A stretch of 64,000 nucleotides of DNA from Bryoerythrophyllum caledonicum (taxonomy: Eukaryota; Streptophyta; Bryopsida; Pottiales; Pottiaceae), in the NCBI GenBank assembly GCA_963971425.1, contig OZ020519.1, forward strand, positions 7,890,028-7,954,027, in the 5' to 3' direction. A program made the translations under genes and the position numbers. Positions 33,507 to 45,789 of the stretch are shown here, one piece after another. The notes below the pieces were generated by a model. It searched no databases. It saw nothing but the letters and a program-made list of their open reading frames with translations, and was not told the DNA's origin. The first letter of the stretch is position 1. Every line of letters starts with the position of its first letter.

Positions 33507-34180
33507 ATAGTGTGCCTTTTTTAGAGTATACTAGTTGTGTATGGTAATTGATATATACTGTATGTGTAAGAGTAGTATATTCTAAGGGTGATGTAAGACG
33601 TTATGTCATTAATCCTTTAGAGTAAAGCTGTGTTTACTATCGGTGCTAAGTCCAATTGTTGAAGCATCTATATTTAGTTTTCACCATTGTATGCATTATG
33701 TACTATGTAGAATATCTTTTAATCAACTGCCAACCCTTGCAAAAAGTATGTTTTTTTGTAATTACGTCTGTTTATATACTACAATTCTTCAAATCTATCT
33801 TTGGAATATTGTGAAACTATATTAAATACACATTTATCTAATATTAACGAAGGGACACCACAAATTAGTTGAAAATGCCAAAAAATCGCTTCCAATATGA
33901 ACAACCATAATTGTACATAATATTGTTGCAGAAGCTCAATTTTTTTTCCTTAGGAAAACATTTTTTTTCTTTGATTTTTTTTTTTTTTTTCAATTTTGCC
34001 ACTTTTGTTCGCAATGGCCGCCGTTGTACCCAAGTGCACTTTTAAATGGCCAAGTGCATAATTGCTTAATTGCGTGTTGTAAGAGTTTAAAAAAATATTT
34101 CTTTTCATATGCTAGTAACCTGCCCAAAGTCCAAAACGTACGCCCCACATACACTTGGGCTCTTAGGCAATAAGGGTTAA

Positions 34181-35010
34181 TCCTAAAACGGTAGAAGGTT
34201 CCACTAGTGGCCAAAATATTCTACATGTGTGGTGACATATTTGAACATGATGAGGTTATCTTTCATTTGGAGGTCATTTCAGTATTTATTGTTGATCGAC
34301 TCTTTTGAGGATTCTCTCTACGCGTCACTCAATCATGTATTCCGGTGTATTCAGAATATGTGAGTACAAATGAATACACGTATTCATATTTAAGATACAA
34401 AACATATATGCCATACTTGATAACCTTGAAAATGTCCCCCATAACTACAAAAAACCACATTATCATTCAATAATAATAGTGTGTAGATGTAGTTCATAAG
34501 TGTCTTTAGTACATGCACTTTATTTCAAGCCATGTAGGATGATTTTGGACATGGGACATGGTAGAAAGATATGTATTGAAAGTGGACCTTATTATTGTTT
34601 GTTTTGAAACTTTTGGTTTTTTTACCAAAATTTTGTTTAAGCCATGAAGACTATCTTTGATGCATTTAAGCTTTTATAGTATAATGAAGTTTATGAAGTC
34701 AACCTTTTGACACCAACCATTATTACTTTTAAGTCACCAAAGATAAGTACTTTTCAACACATGCAAGTTCACTACTGTACCAATTACCATGGAATAGTAT
34801 TTTCTACTAGCTTTAAAGATAAGGAAGAGTTTGACCACCGTAATAATCCTCGTAGTAAGTTAGAGGCATGTGGAAAACTTGGTTTTGTTTCGTACACTTT
34901 TCTAAGTTATAGGAATTTTCTTAGATTTTTCCTTTTACAAAATCATAATAACTTTGGTTTCTTTCCAATTTTTAAAAAATATTTCTACACATAGAAACTC
35001 TGAAAACATA
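34181..35010. other. AT-rich spacer, no gene
   Basis: No coding evidence and no clear transposon end between the A right end at 34180 and the 33-bp tandem array. Confidence 0.5.
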
Positions 35011-35172
35011 AACATATTAATGATTAAAGATTTGTAATGCAAAAACATATTAATGATTAAAGATTTGTAATGCAAAAACATATTATTGATTAAAGATTTG
35101 TAATGCATAAACATATTAATGATTAAAGATTTGTAATGCAAAAACATATTATAAAAACATATTAATGATTAA
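35011..35172. repeat. 33-bp tandem repeat
   Basis: Four and a half units contain ATTAATGATTAAAGATTTGT followed by AATGCAAAAACAT, head to tail with one or two changes per unit. It is an AT-rich minisatellite with no spacers of the CRISPR kind. Confidence 0.85.
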
Positions 35173-35258
35173 TTTTAAAGATTAGAGTAAAAAATGAACC
35201 AACAAAAAAGGGTCTATGATTATTACAAATCCATACCCATAGGTCCAGCATTTAAGAG

Positions 35259-36830
35259 TTAATCCCTAAAGTTCCTCGACTATTTAACACTATAATTATT
35301 TTTAAACTATTCATTCCAATGTAAAGAATGTAAAAGAAAAAAACAAGTTTTTTTTCTATACTCAATAAATCAAAATTCTTACAAAATTTTATAAACTTTG
35401 ACCATATTGGAAGATCATAATGTATAAAGTGAAGAAAAAGGTTGTTTTTCTTCTAGGTCACATTGGGAGGATCAACAAACTTTGACTTCACTTTATGTCA
35501 ATTTTTTGCATTACACAAGGTCCAAAGTTTATATCATCATGATTCACATGATATCACTTGCTTGTACACCAATTTTTAGAGGTAGAAGACCGGTGTAGCA
35601 TATTCAAAATGATTGTGCAATGAACAATGGTTCAGAATTGCCAATACATATTTTAATTTTTTCTAAATAAGATTTTTTATAGAATGAGAATTCAAACAAT
35701 TAGAAGGAAGGTTCACACCACATCTTGTAGTAGTTTAAAAATCACCCTATACATATCACAATCACCACTTCTTACATAGAATTTATTTTGGTACCTTGTC
35801 CAACAATGTGTGAAAATGTTTCATTTGTGTTAGAAAATAATTTTCACACCAAAGACAATAACCTTTCTTAGCAGTCTCAAACAAAATAATCTTAAGTATT
35901 TGTATGAAAATTCTCAATACCTATAGAAGGTCGTAGCAAAAGCTTTGAAGTTGCCAAGGGAAAATGCCCAACAATCTGCATTTAGAATAGCATAACTTTT
36001 ATTCTAGATGTCTAATGGGAAAGATAATTATATTGTAATGAAGCATATACTATGGCACATCTTCAGAAATGTCACATAGTCAAGTTGGATTTACCCTCTA
36101 GTTGATGAGCTATCCACTAGATGACTTAAAAAAAATGAAGAACCTCTTAGAGAGCGTATAGAGTGGTGACAAACATTTTTAGAGTTCTGTGGCAATATGG
36201 TTGATGTTGTATACATGGATGAGGTTGCTAGCATTCTACATTTGCCACGTCATTTTGGAAGGACAAAGATGCCCACAAATTTGTCCAACCCAAGGGATCA
36301 AAATTTGTCTTTGGTGGTTGCAGTTGGTTGTTAAGAAATCATTACACACAATGTCACACTTGATACCTACGATATAGACAAGTTCTTAGAAATCATTGAA
36401 ACCAAGGTCAATCCTAACCTTGATAGACAAAGGTTTGTCCTCATGAAGAATGTCTCATTTCACAAAATCTTGTGAAATACAACAAGCTTTTGAAGATGCT
36501 CCACTCATCTACTTCCACTTCCTATCATATACCCCATTTCTTAGTGCTGCAAAATGGGTATTTGGACACACATTTTTTTAGATGTTGGAGAGAATCATGT
36601 GATATCAATATTTGACAAAAACTTCTATATATTTTGGGAGAATGAAGTGAATAAAAAAAATCTTTGTAGGATTATAATTCTTTTTGTAGGATTACAAATT
36701 TTTTGCACCAAACTTTTAAAAGAATAATTATGGTGCTCAAAGTAGAATTTCTCCCTCACCAAGCAAGACAATACTACATTACACTTCTTTAGTTTCGGAT
36801 CACATAAGAGTTGGTAGTTTAACCCCTAAA
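35259..36830 (+). mobile_element. family-A element remnant with its own transposase relic
   Basis: The left end is TTAATCCCTAAAG at 35259, followed by the usual A interior (CACATTGGGAGGATCAAC, TTTTTAGAGGTAGAAG). The right end is not found. At about 36817 a new A left end (TTTAACCCCTAAAGGACC) begins, reading rightward, itself truncated before 37 kb. Confidence 0.55.
36180..36590 (+). pseudogene. IS630/Tc1-like DDE_3 transposase relic
   Basis: Broken frames read VVYMDEVAS (first Asp region), then YDIDKFLEIIETKVNPN, VLMKNVSFHK (where M-D-N-x-S-x-H-K is usual) and YTPFLSAAKWVFGH (where P-Y-T/S-P-x-L-N-x-x-E is usual). The order and spacing fit the DDE_3 superfamily. It lies inside a family-A copy and may be a relic of that family's autonomous transposase. 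Confidence 0.6.
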
Positions 36831-37825
36831 GGACCATTTGGAGGACAATTTTTTTCACTTTGACTGCAATTACCTTTCAATCCGTACAACCAAAATTTCA
36901 TAAATTTTGTACCACATCATCTCATATAAGTTGAGAAGAAGATCCTACAGTTACATTCTCAAAAAAGTCTATCTTGGCGGTTTTAATCAATGGAGTAGAG
37001 ATTCCTCTAAAAAGCACTAGCTGTGCATGGTGCTTGGTTTCAGGACAACCAACAAAATACATGCTGATAAAGCTTGGACCGGCTCATCAATCACAATTCA
37101 CTTCTTCATCTTACACCCGAGAATTCGTTCAACACCACCAAATCATGCAACCGAATTAGTTTTCTCGAACCTCGCACCTTGCAGTGTCCTTCATAGACAT
37201 GATCATTAAAGGCAAACACATGAGACACCTTCACACATCACACCTTTTGCAACTACACTTTGAAAGGTTGATCTCTACATAACCATATACATACATACAT
37301 ACACACAAGGCTGCACTATATTATGTTTTACCTCTGCTGTTGAACACATAACATTAATTAACAGTTGTACCATGGCCCAACCAGAAACACTATAACCTTT
37401 GGACTTCATCAAATCACCCTTTCTTCATGTGCTCAACTTCAGCTAAAGATAGAGATAGGAATAGAATCATAGCTAATGATGTTATGACAACAATTATATG
37501 GTGCATGTCCTAGAATACAAAGTATACTAGATTTTTTATGATTGCATCTCACATGAAAAGGCTAAAACCAAGACAACCCCTGCAAAAACTTATGTTCATT
37601 TATGAGCAAAGAAGCTGTGTTAATTCCAGAAAGGGAAGAATGAGGCATTGTAAGAACCATCAAGGAATCGATTTCTGCATGCCAAGACACATGGGACTTC
37701 TGTGCTAGAAACTCTCAACCTCTCGTGCTCCCCAAGCACAGGACGATGGAGCAAAGGAAGTCAATATCAATCAAACGCAAGTACTACTACTACTACTCTT
37801 ATTCTCTCTGACACTAGGACCAACA
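36831..37825. other. A-element fragment and AP4E 3' region
   Basis: The first 150 bases are the truncated A element. The rest is non-coding, with a (CATA)n/(CACA)n tract near 37285-37305 and an (ACT)n run near 37783-37798. It probably includes the AP-4 epsilon 3' untranslated region. Confidence 0.5.
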
Positions 37826-40800
37826 TCATCCAAAAAGGTCCTGGAAAAGGGCAGGATTAGCACCAGTGGGCGTCACCCCAACTTGCCTGGTAGCCGCGTC
37901 TTTCTGCAACGAGTCTTGCACCGAAGGCCCCTTCTTCTCCGGTCCTGTTGCTGGCGCCTCGTTCAAGTCGAGAACAGGCCTGCTTCCTCCCAGTCCCAGA
38001 GACAGGAAATCATGGTCGTTTGTAGTAGATGGGACAGGCGTGTTGTCGTACAAAGACATGAAGTCGAGGTTTTGGGAGGAGGAGGGTGTGGGCGCTGTGG
38101 AAGGGCCATCCAGTAAGCCTTCCAGCTCCTTGAAGGGGTCGTATGAGGGCTTGGCAGCGGCAGCAGGAGGAGCTGAGAATAAGTCGCCTCCGCTCATGTC
38201 CATCAGGTCCATTAGAGGCGCGGGAGAGGGAGAAGGAGCCTTTTCTTTCAAGGTGGGCCGACTGGGAGCTGGATTTGATCCTTTGGCTCCGTTTGAAGGC
38301 CTTGAGGAGCTGCCGAAGAGGGAGGCTGCCAGTCTCTGTTTCTCAGCTGGAATCTCCGGTTGTGGCTTCTTCTTCTCGGTGTATGCAGGTGCTGCTCAGT
38401 GACCACCGTTCCACAGATCAGTACAACGACATAGCTCACTGAAAACTACTAAAAAGGAGCTGGATTTTGTACGAGTGGAAGGGAGAGAGTTTTCCCGTTC
38501 GCCCAAAGTTTGTGTAAGATACCCCCTCTTTTTCAATGAGGAACTGGAATCAGCTCTAGAATACTCGAGAACCAGCTCAAAGGAGAAAGAGAAAGGCCGG
38601 AATCTTTATCTTCATTCTCAAGGACAGCTATACCTACCTTGACTTGGGCTTAGAGACCACCAAGCTCTTCCATATCAATTGAAAGACCACCAGGTTGTTC
38701 CATTGATCTAATGACGGTTTAGAGTGAAGAAAGAGTAGTATAAAGAGGTGGTATCTTATTGAAACGTTGGGTACGGCATTGTTTGGACAATTCCTACTCA
38801 GAATTTTACGGGTTAACAATGCCGGATGAGTGAGGAACCAATTCACACATCAAAACGAGTCGTTGAAGGAGATGAACTCACCAGCTGGAGCGCTTTCCCT
38901 GGCAGAGCTTGCTCTCTCCGAAACATCACCACCACCCCCGCTTTCCTTCTCTTGGTCAAAGCTTGAAGTAGCCACAGGAGGAGGTTGTGAAGGGCGGCCC
39001 CACTTCTTCTGCACTCCATCCAACCGGAGCCTGGTGATTTCAGGTCCGAGTAAGTCCACCTGCGAGTTATCCGCGGCCAATTGGTTTCTGAGGCTCCGAG
39101 GCGACTCGGGCTTCTTCTCCTGGAAGTCTGGAAGAAGAGAAGGCGGAGAGGCAGCAGAAGAGGGGACGTGCACAGTGGGCGTCTCATAGGCTTCAAAACG
39201 GAGGGCGTGGGCGGGCTCCTGGTGGCTGGAACTCATGCCGCTGCCCATCTCCAGGCGCTCGCTCTCGTGGATGTAAGGGCGGGCCCCATTCGCTAGAGCT
39301 GAGTCCACAAACTCTCGCAAAAACGGTAACTCCGTGTCAATCTGCAGGCAATGTTTCCATGATTCGGTCAAGTTTGGAACCGAAACGGTAGATGACACGA
39401 TGGACAAATGATACATGCCTTCTACATGACATGATTCACAACAGTTGAGAGAGTAAAGTTGGTGGATGTTTTTGGAAGGAAGGAATGCACGTACTTCAAT
39501 TTCTTCGCCACTTCCATTTACAGGCAACACCTGTTGCACAATGTTTGGACTAAGTCCAAGGAATACTTGCAACTCGTAAGCTCGTTGCTGTAGGTCTGTG
39601 GAGTGAGATGCTAAGAGTTCATCCACAAATGAACGACACTGCAAAATGGTCATTGGTATACAACTGGTTTCAGTAACACAATTGACTATTTGAGGATACA
39701 AGACCTGGAACTCACCAGATGGCCGCATAATCTCAGGACTCACCAATTTCTAGGCAAAGCATGTAACAAAGTTTGTAACACATACAGATGAAATCACCTC
39801 AGGTATAAGCTGAACTTGTCGGTCTGCTCCAATCTCAAACGCGCAGATCTTTGTGATTGCTGTGATTGCATACCCCTGAACACGTTCACAGTAATAAGGA
39901 GGCATCAGGAATCATAGTTCTGTACAAAAAGTTAACGATACCTTGGCCAAAAACGTAAGAAAACAGAGGCACCCTCACCTTTACAACGGTATCACCAGGG
40001 TGAGCTTCAGCAACGTCACAGAGTTTGCCAATGATGTCGTCAGCAGAATGAGTGCCATCAGCAGTTCCATACTCTCCCAGTACCCAGCATACAACCTATG
40101 CAGAATATCATTAGTGGAAGGCTTTCGAACAAGTCCACTGATAAATTCAAGCTAGAAATTCATACAGTAGAAGAAGACATAGCGAGTGGTACTGGCATTA
40201 CAGAAAGAAGGGTCGTAGCTCAACCTGCAGGAGGATGGATGGTAATTTGGGTTCCCCAAGCAACTGCAAATAAGACTCCACCTGCATAAACAAAAAGCCA
40301 ACACAATAAGTTTCGGCAAATGCAAGTTCAAAAGGATGAAGAAAGAAAACTGGCCAATACTAGAGGAAAAAGGTTGTCTCGCTGTGAACTTCACAAACAG
40401 ACAAACGAAAAACAAACGGTACTAGTAATGGCTAGCAATCTGAGGTCGAAAGGAAGGAGGGTAGAGAAATGTACAGCAGAAGATCTGAGAAGAGAATCTG
40501 CTTCCTCATCATCCTCACCAGCACCTTTCGCAAGTAGCCGCATAAGGTCATGAGCAACTTTGGCAGGCACCAAATCTCCTGCCAGCTCAAAAACCTGGTT
40601 CATAGTCTGTTGCATCCCACCAGAAACTCTGTTATAAATCAGCAGATAATCAGGTCGTATTTCAATGAAACGTATAAGGTCCTACTGTTTGAAATAGAGT
40701 CAGAAAGCCCAGGGTATATACCTGAATGAACCATTGATTGCTGGGTGCAAACCTCTCAGCCAGCTCAACAATGCGACTTGCGATCTCTGTCTTGTTATGG

Positions 40801-42981
40801 GCATCACTCAAAGTGCGCATGTAAGTTATCATGTGATCAACTATTACTTCCACGTTTGTTGACTTGGTCATTTTGTACAAAAGATCCAACGTCTTCCGCT
40901 TCAAAGTGTCATCTTGATCCTGCCAATAAACAATATAGAAACCAAATCTATAAGTAACTAAAAAAGAAAAGGAAAAAAAGAAATTCACAACTAGTGCTGA
41001 CAAGCTGAAAAGGTGTTGTTTAATAAATACTCAGGCCCGTGCTCGTACCTCAAGACAATCGATAACAGCCAACTGATGTTGCTCGGCAAAGTCAGGATTT
41101 ATTTGAATCACACGACCCAGCGCATCTATTCCCATATACTTGTAGTTGTGATTGTCGCTCTGAAAAACATGAAACCACTCAATAGAGTTATTCAAAAGTC
41201 AGGCAAAGATACCACGAGTTTTGACCTCTTTTCTCATTTTCAAATGTTTACAGATTGACAATTACAAGCTCACCTTCAGAAACCGGGAGGTGATATCAGC
41301 AGCCAGTCCAAGGAGCTTGGGACTTGCGACTATCGCTGTGATTGTGCAGATGCACTCATACAGGATAGCGTTGCTTATATTTGTGGCAGGCTCGCCTTTG
41401 CCAGGCTCGCATCTCTTAAGAACCTCCAACAACACACTGTACATGTTCTCACTCGTGTGCCTATCCCCTGCTCCCAGCAATGCCAAAATCTTCAAAATCT
41501 TGATCTGCACCCCCAACAGCCATAAAAGCTTCAGTGATCAGCAATCACACTAGGATGAAATATCGACACCAAAATTGAGTCATTTGTGAAGTTGTCCAGC
41601 GTTTCAATAAGATACTGACTCTTTTACTACTCTTTCCTCACTCTAAATAGATAAGGGCTTGGTGGCCTTTCAATTGTAAGTATGGAAGCAATTGGTAGTC
41701 TAAAAACTCAGTAATTGTCAAAATTAGTCGTATTGAGCATATTGATCACCTGTACAAAAGGAGCTGGAGTGCGATGGTAATCATACGCCTTAGGAAGCCG
41801 GTGCTCTGCTACTTGCTTCAGAATACTCACAAAGCTCCCCGTAAGATTCTTAAATGCGTTCACATCCGCTGAGACCAAGTCAAACAGTGCACAGAGCGCT
41901 GCACTCATCACACTTGGGTCTTTGTCACACAGAATCTGCACCAACAACGTTGAACTTTTGATAAAGATAACGCATATCCAACAAAGGACACTGAAAAATT
42001 ATTGATCTGCAAGAACATATGACATTCGATAACTAAAAACAGACCAGAATTGGAGATCAGAACATGCTGTAAAACTCAACACGGGACTTTCAATAAGCTA
42101 ACGCAGGTCCCACTTAAAAATACACCCCAAGAATAGATGACAAATCAAACTTCACAGCAACTCACCTGTCGAAACTTTGTGAGGAGATGAGACACGGAAC
42201 TCGGGGAGCGTTGGTAAAATCTGTGCAAGGCCATGACAGCTTTTTTCCTGACATGCTCCTTAGGGTGGCCCAAGAGGTCCACAACTTGAGGCAAAACAGC
42301 GGGAATGGTCTCCTCATTGATGAGCTTACAGACAGCAGTAAGAGCAGCCGACACAACAAGGTAGTTATCCGACTTGAGATCCTTCTGGATAGTGTTCACA
42401 ATAAGGATAATCAGGTCGTGATCTTCGTTCAGAAACAAAGTGGTGGCGAGGTACCCGCTCTTTTTACACAACAGGTTGTCGTCATGCGTCATTTTCACAG
42501 CGTAGATGTAGCCGAAGGAGGCGTCGTGGCCCAGCATCTCCACGTACACGAGGCGGATGATGTACTCCTTCATCTTCTTGCGCGGGACGTCCGGCTCCAT
42601 GATGCGCTTCTTCAAGGAGTCTATCTCTGATAACACGATTCTCTCCTCCTCTGCTTTGGACTTGGCTTCGCCTATGGCCTTTACCAGGTCCAGAAAGTCC
42701 TTGGAGGAGCCTTGAGTTCCCATTGCTAACTCTCTTCCTATTGTCTTCAACTGGTCCACTGTGCCTTGTGACCTGATTTCCACCCCAAAAGAATTAGTAA
42801 AAAACTACCTTCAACATTCATACACGAAAGAAAATAAAACTCGAACTTGAGCCACAAGTAAGAAGACCTTATTTTCACATAAATGTCACAACCAAACTCA
42901 AATCAGAAACAGCAGATTGATTGTTGAGCCTTACCCTTGCTTAAAGGCCTTCTTCACGATATCAGTCGCCCACGACTCCAT
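37826..42981 (-). CDS. AP4E: AP-4 complex subunit epsilon
   Basis: Thirteen coding exons join without a break: 42981-42935, 42772-42166, 41935-41750, 41504-41274, 41159-41049, 40919-40722, 40606-40475, 40281-40225, 40095-39979, 39875-39798, 39638-39495, 39341-38882 and 38391-37826. All have GT-AG borders, and the total of 2934 bases gives 977 residues. The N-terminal 600 residues form the adaptin helical trunk ([35 protein letters not shown]). [15 protein letters not shown] marks the plant epsilon subunit. The C-terminal part is a Ser/Pro-rich tail with [10 protein letters not shown] and a terminal LFQDLFG. AP-4 sorts vacuolar cargo at the trans-Golgi network without clathrin. Arabidopsis AP4E is slightly shorter. 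Confidence 0.95.
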
Positions 42982-43480
42982 TTTGACCCTGTGAAGCCAC
43001 ACAATCCAGAACCGCCCTACGACCGCACCATCATCAAAAAGACGTGATGTCCAGCGCCCGTTTCCTCCGACCTGATCAACCCACCAAAACCAAAAAAAAA
43101 CGAAACCCTAATTCCATCACCAAACCATCACTCAAATCCTACATTCACCGCTCCTGCTCAAAACCCTCCCAGACCTCGCCATCCAACACGATCCAAAACC
43201 CAAAACGCATCGAAAACTCCAGCGACGGAAAAAACCGATCAAAAACCTAGAAATTTCCAGAAAGACCTAGAAAACCAGAAATTTCGCGGATTCATTCAGG
43301 AACTGAAAATTCTCGAGGAGAATGATAAACCCAGGAAATAAAACGGAGGAGAAGCGCTCACCGGGTGCAATCTTCAGGGATCGGGTCCAGATTTGAGCTC
43401 GGTTTGCGCCAGATTAGACGAATTGAGTTTGCAGAAGAGGAGGGTTCGGGCTGATCGCTTGTGGTGAGATCCGAGCGTAA
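42982..43480 (-). promoter_or_regulatory. AP4E 5' leader with a leader intron
   Basis: A GTGAGC donor at 43361-43356 and a CACAG acceptor just above 42988 suggest an intron in the 5' untranslated region, with the ATG seven bases into the second leader exon. Such leader introns are common in plant housekeeping genes. Promoter sequence proper would lie above 43480. Confidence 0.5.
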
Positions 43481-43498
43481 CCCTGAGCTATGAAATGC

Positions 43499-43523
43499 GC
43501 TGCTGCTGCTGCTGCTGCTGCTA
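43499..43523. repeat. (CTG)n microsatellite
   Basis: About eight uninterrupted CTG triplets, at or just upstream of the AP4E transcription start. Confidence 0.9.
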
Positions 43524-43944
43524 CGATTGTTGGTGGTCGAGTTTGCTTCACGACGTCGCTCGCGAGTGATGAGTCTGCAACGAAGCTCTGGTGGCGGTGG
43601 GGAGAATGTACTCGAGATGTACAGTGAGATGTGAAGATTGGTAGATTTGGGTGGCTGGTGAATGAGTCTTGAGGAGGTCGGAGCTCAATCCCGTTACTGT
43701 GGAATCATTCAGCGGATGCGTAGATTGTGGGTTGCGAAATCTGTAGACTTGGGTGCAGTGGCGGTTCTGGGTGCAGTGGCGGTTTCGAGGTGCTGTCCAC
43801 CTACTTGACCTGAATTTCGCCTGCATGCTGTGCTCGTCACATGCTAGCAGGCAATTTTTTTTTCTTCTTCCCGTGAACAACTTGTATCAGAGGTCCGACA
43901 TCATTTTATGTGAAGTTGACTGTATTATATGCATGTTTGTACAG

Positions 43945-44206
43945 GCTAAATTGAAAAGTGCAGTGCAGCTGGAAGATCTTCTTGACGCGACTCGTATGCT
44001 TGTTCCTCGAGCTAGGTTTGTGACTTAACTCTAGTTGGACGTTTGCTTGTTTTCTTGCTTGCTCGATACTTTCTAATGCAGATTCTGATATCTCGTTTCA
44101 TTTTTGATAACTGTTCTTAGATCTGGCAAAGAGAGCAGCGACAGTGAAGCAGACGGATTTTGAACATGCCGAGAAATTACGCCATGTGAAAGCCGTTCTT
44201 GAGGAG
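43945..44206 (+). pseudogene. two exon-like fragments of an unrecognised gene
   Basis: A segment after TTTGTACAG reads AKLKSAVQLEDLLDATRMLV and stops at a GTTTGTGAC donor. A second, about 120 bases on, reads LAKRAATVKQTDFEHAEKLR and then HVKAVLEE up to a GTGAAC donor. Both are charged and helical, and each is bounded by splice-like sites, but the phase between them does not match cleanly. No family is recognised. They may be a decayed gene divergent from AP4E or captured exons. Confidence 0.35.
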
Positions 44207-44419
44207 GTGAACTCTTGCAATCGTCTAAGTTTGTACTTGAGGATACTTTATCATTCTGTTCACTTGTTGATTTTGATTGAATCTTTTCCACCTCAATCTT
44301 ATGCAGGGTGGTCACTCGTTTACATGTTGGAGTGCAGGGTGCAGGTTGTTTCTCCCTCTTTACCTTCAAAATTTAAACTTTCTCATTGTTGTAGGATGCT
44401 AGGAACTTTTTGAGTGTAT

Positions 44420-45400
44420 TAAAATTTTTGGAGCGTAGTATATGTAGAAGGCGAATCTCTTAATTGTTGATCAATATGTCAAAATAAACAGAGATTTTCT
44501 TATTGGTTATGCCTATTTTTGTACAGGTTCTTAATTGTGTTTCTTTTGCCTACTCACAATTTGGATTGGTCTTGTTTCACCAAATCCGGTTTCACCTAGT
44601 TTTCAGGTGGTAGTAGGCAGGCACAGTGGCTTTGCATTCAAAGGGACATGATTGTCATAGAAGTTGGACTATGAAGTTCTATTACTTCTCTTTCAATTTA
44701 TTCAATGTTTTTTATGTTGTATTTTTTGTTTTAGTATTTTTGAGACCAACTCAAAGTTTGTAATGTTTTAATAGATTACTGTAAGAGCATTTTGGTTCTA
44801 ATTTTCATAAATAGGGTTATCATAATAATAATAAAGGTGATTTAGTAATTATTGACTTTAATATAAAAATTATATATCTTTCATATGAAATTTGTAAATA
44901 CTAAAATAGTACATGATCTGTATGATTTGCATATAGATGTGAAATACATTAAAAACAATATAGGATGTATCTATATACAACAAAAGACATTAACGATATA
45001 GTTTGCATACATAAATTATATGTACCTCAAAATAAAATACAATACAAAAAATATATATTATCAATACATGTTTTGTATAAAATTCTATATACAATTTATA
45101 CAATTTACATATATTTTTCAAAAGGGATAATATTTATAAAATCATTTTTCAATACAAATACGATATAAAACATACATGTCTTGTATATTAACTTTATACA
45201 ACATTTAAAAAAATCTATATGAAGTTCATATGAAAAATTTACAATGTGAAGTTTTGACATCGTTCATATCGTGATTTGTCAATATCGTATATGGTATTGT
45301 ATGCATATACAAATGATATTGTACCCTAGAGGTCTTGAAATTATATCGTTTCTCAATGAAAATTACATAATATCCATTGCCGATAATTTTCGTGATGTAG
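44420..45400. other. AT-rich spacer
   Basis: No coding evidence. 44800-45350 is nearly all A/T with recurring TATACAATT/ACATATA units, and ACTAAAATAGTA.ATGATCTGT appears both here (about 44900) and at 45851. Confidence 0.5.
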
Positions 45401-45624
45401 GTGTTTGATTATGTCTAGCTTATTGTTTCAAATTTTAACTTCTGTTCTTCAGCTGACTGGAAAATGAACATGCCTTGTGGTGGCAAGCTGCATTTATGCA
45501 AGTGATCCGCTGTTACTAACGAGGAATCACAGTGCCTATTCTGCAAAGAGTTCGAGTGCTATTCCTTTACTGCCACTGTGTCTTTTGAGTTGATAGTGAC
45601 TTGAGACTTCTCGGTATATTGCAG

Positions 45625-45789
45625 GCAACCACGAGGATTCGGATTCATACAGTTTTTGAAGCCCCGAGATGCCGCTGAAGCTCAACACCAGCTTGATCAT
45701 GAGCTGATTTTTGGGGGAGAAATAACTGTTGTGTTTGCGAAGGAGAATCACAAGAAGCCACAGGAAATGAGGAATAAAGAACGAATCAG
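45625..45789 (+). pseudogene. isolated exon of an SCL-type SR splicing factor
   Basis: After a TTGCAG acceptor the segment reads QPRGFGFIQFLKPRDAAEAQ, then H-Q-L-D and ITVVFAKENHKKPQEMRNKE, and stops at a GTGCAT donor. This is the second half of the RNA-recognition motif of plant SCL30/SCL33-like proteins, at their natural exon borders. No first-half exon and no RS tail are seen nearby. D-H-E-L-I-F-G replaces the usual G-Y-L-L-L-G, a sign of relaxed constraint. Probably a gene fragment or captured exon. Confidence 0.65.

Larger units (their letters stand above)
21991..34078. mobile_element. 12.1-kb DNA transposon with DUF7869-type transposase and methyltransferase-like protein
   Basis: Terminal inverted repeats of about 32 bases, AACACGCAATTAAGCAATTA at the left and its complement at the right, are followed on both sides by AGTGCAC. 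The 4-bp duplication GTAA flanks it (21987-21990 and 34079-34082). The left arm carries two leftward genes (25688-26533 and 22589-25681). The right arm carries rightward frames ending in a DDE-type transposase (30909-33506). The middle holds A-family insertions and a 200-base N gap, so the true length is uncertain. No capsid or polymerase gene is visible. Confidence 0.8.
21177..34180. mobile_element. short family-A element split by the 12.1-kb transposon
   Basis: The left end TTAATCCCTAAAGG (21177) and the right end AATAAGGGTTAA (34180) pair as A termini. Taking out 21991-34078 and one GTAA leaves about 0.9 kb that reads continuously through the family's AGATTGTCCTTGATAAGAGC region, as in the copies near 10050 and 19140. 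Confidence 0.7.

Noticed and set aside
35011-35172. Regular repeats considered as a CRISPR array
   Set aside because: Units are head to tail with no unique spacers, in a plant genome; it is a minisatellite.
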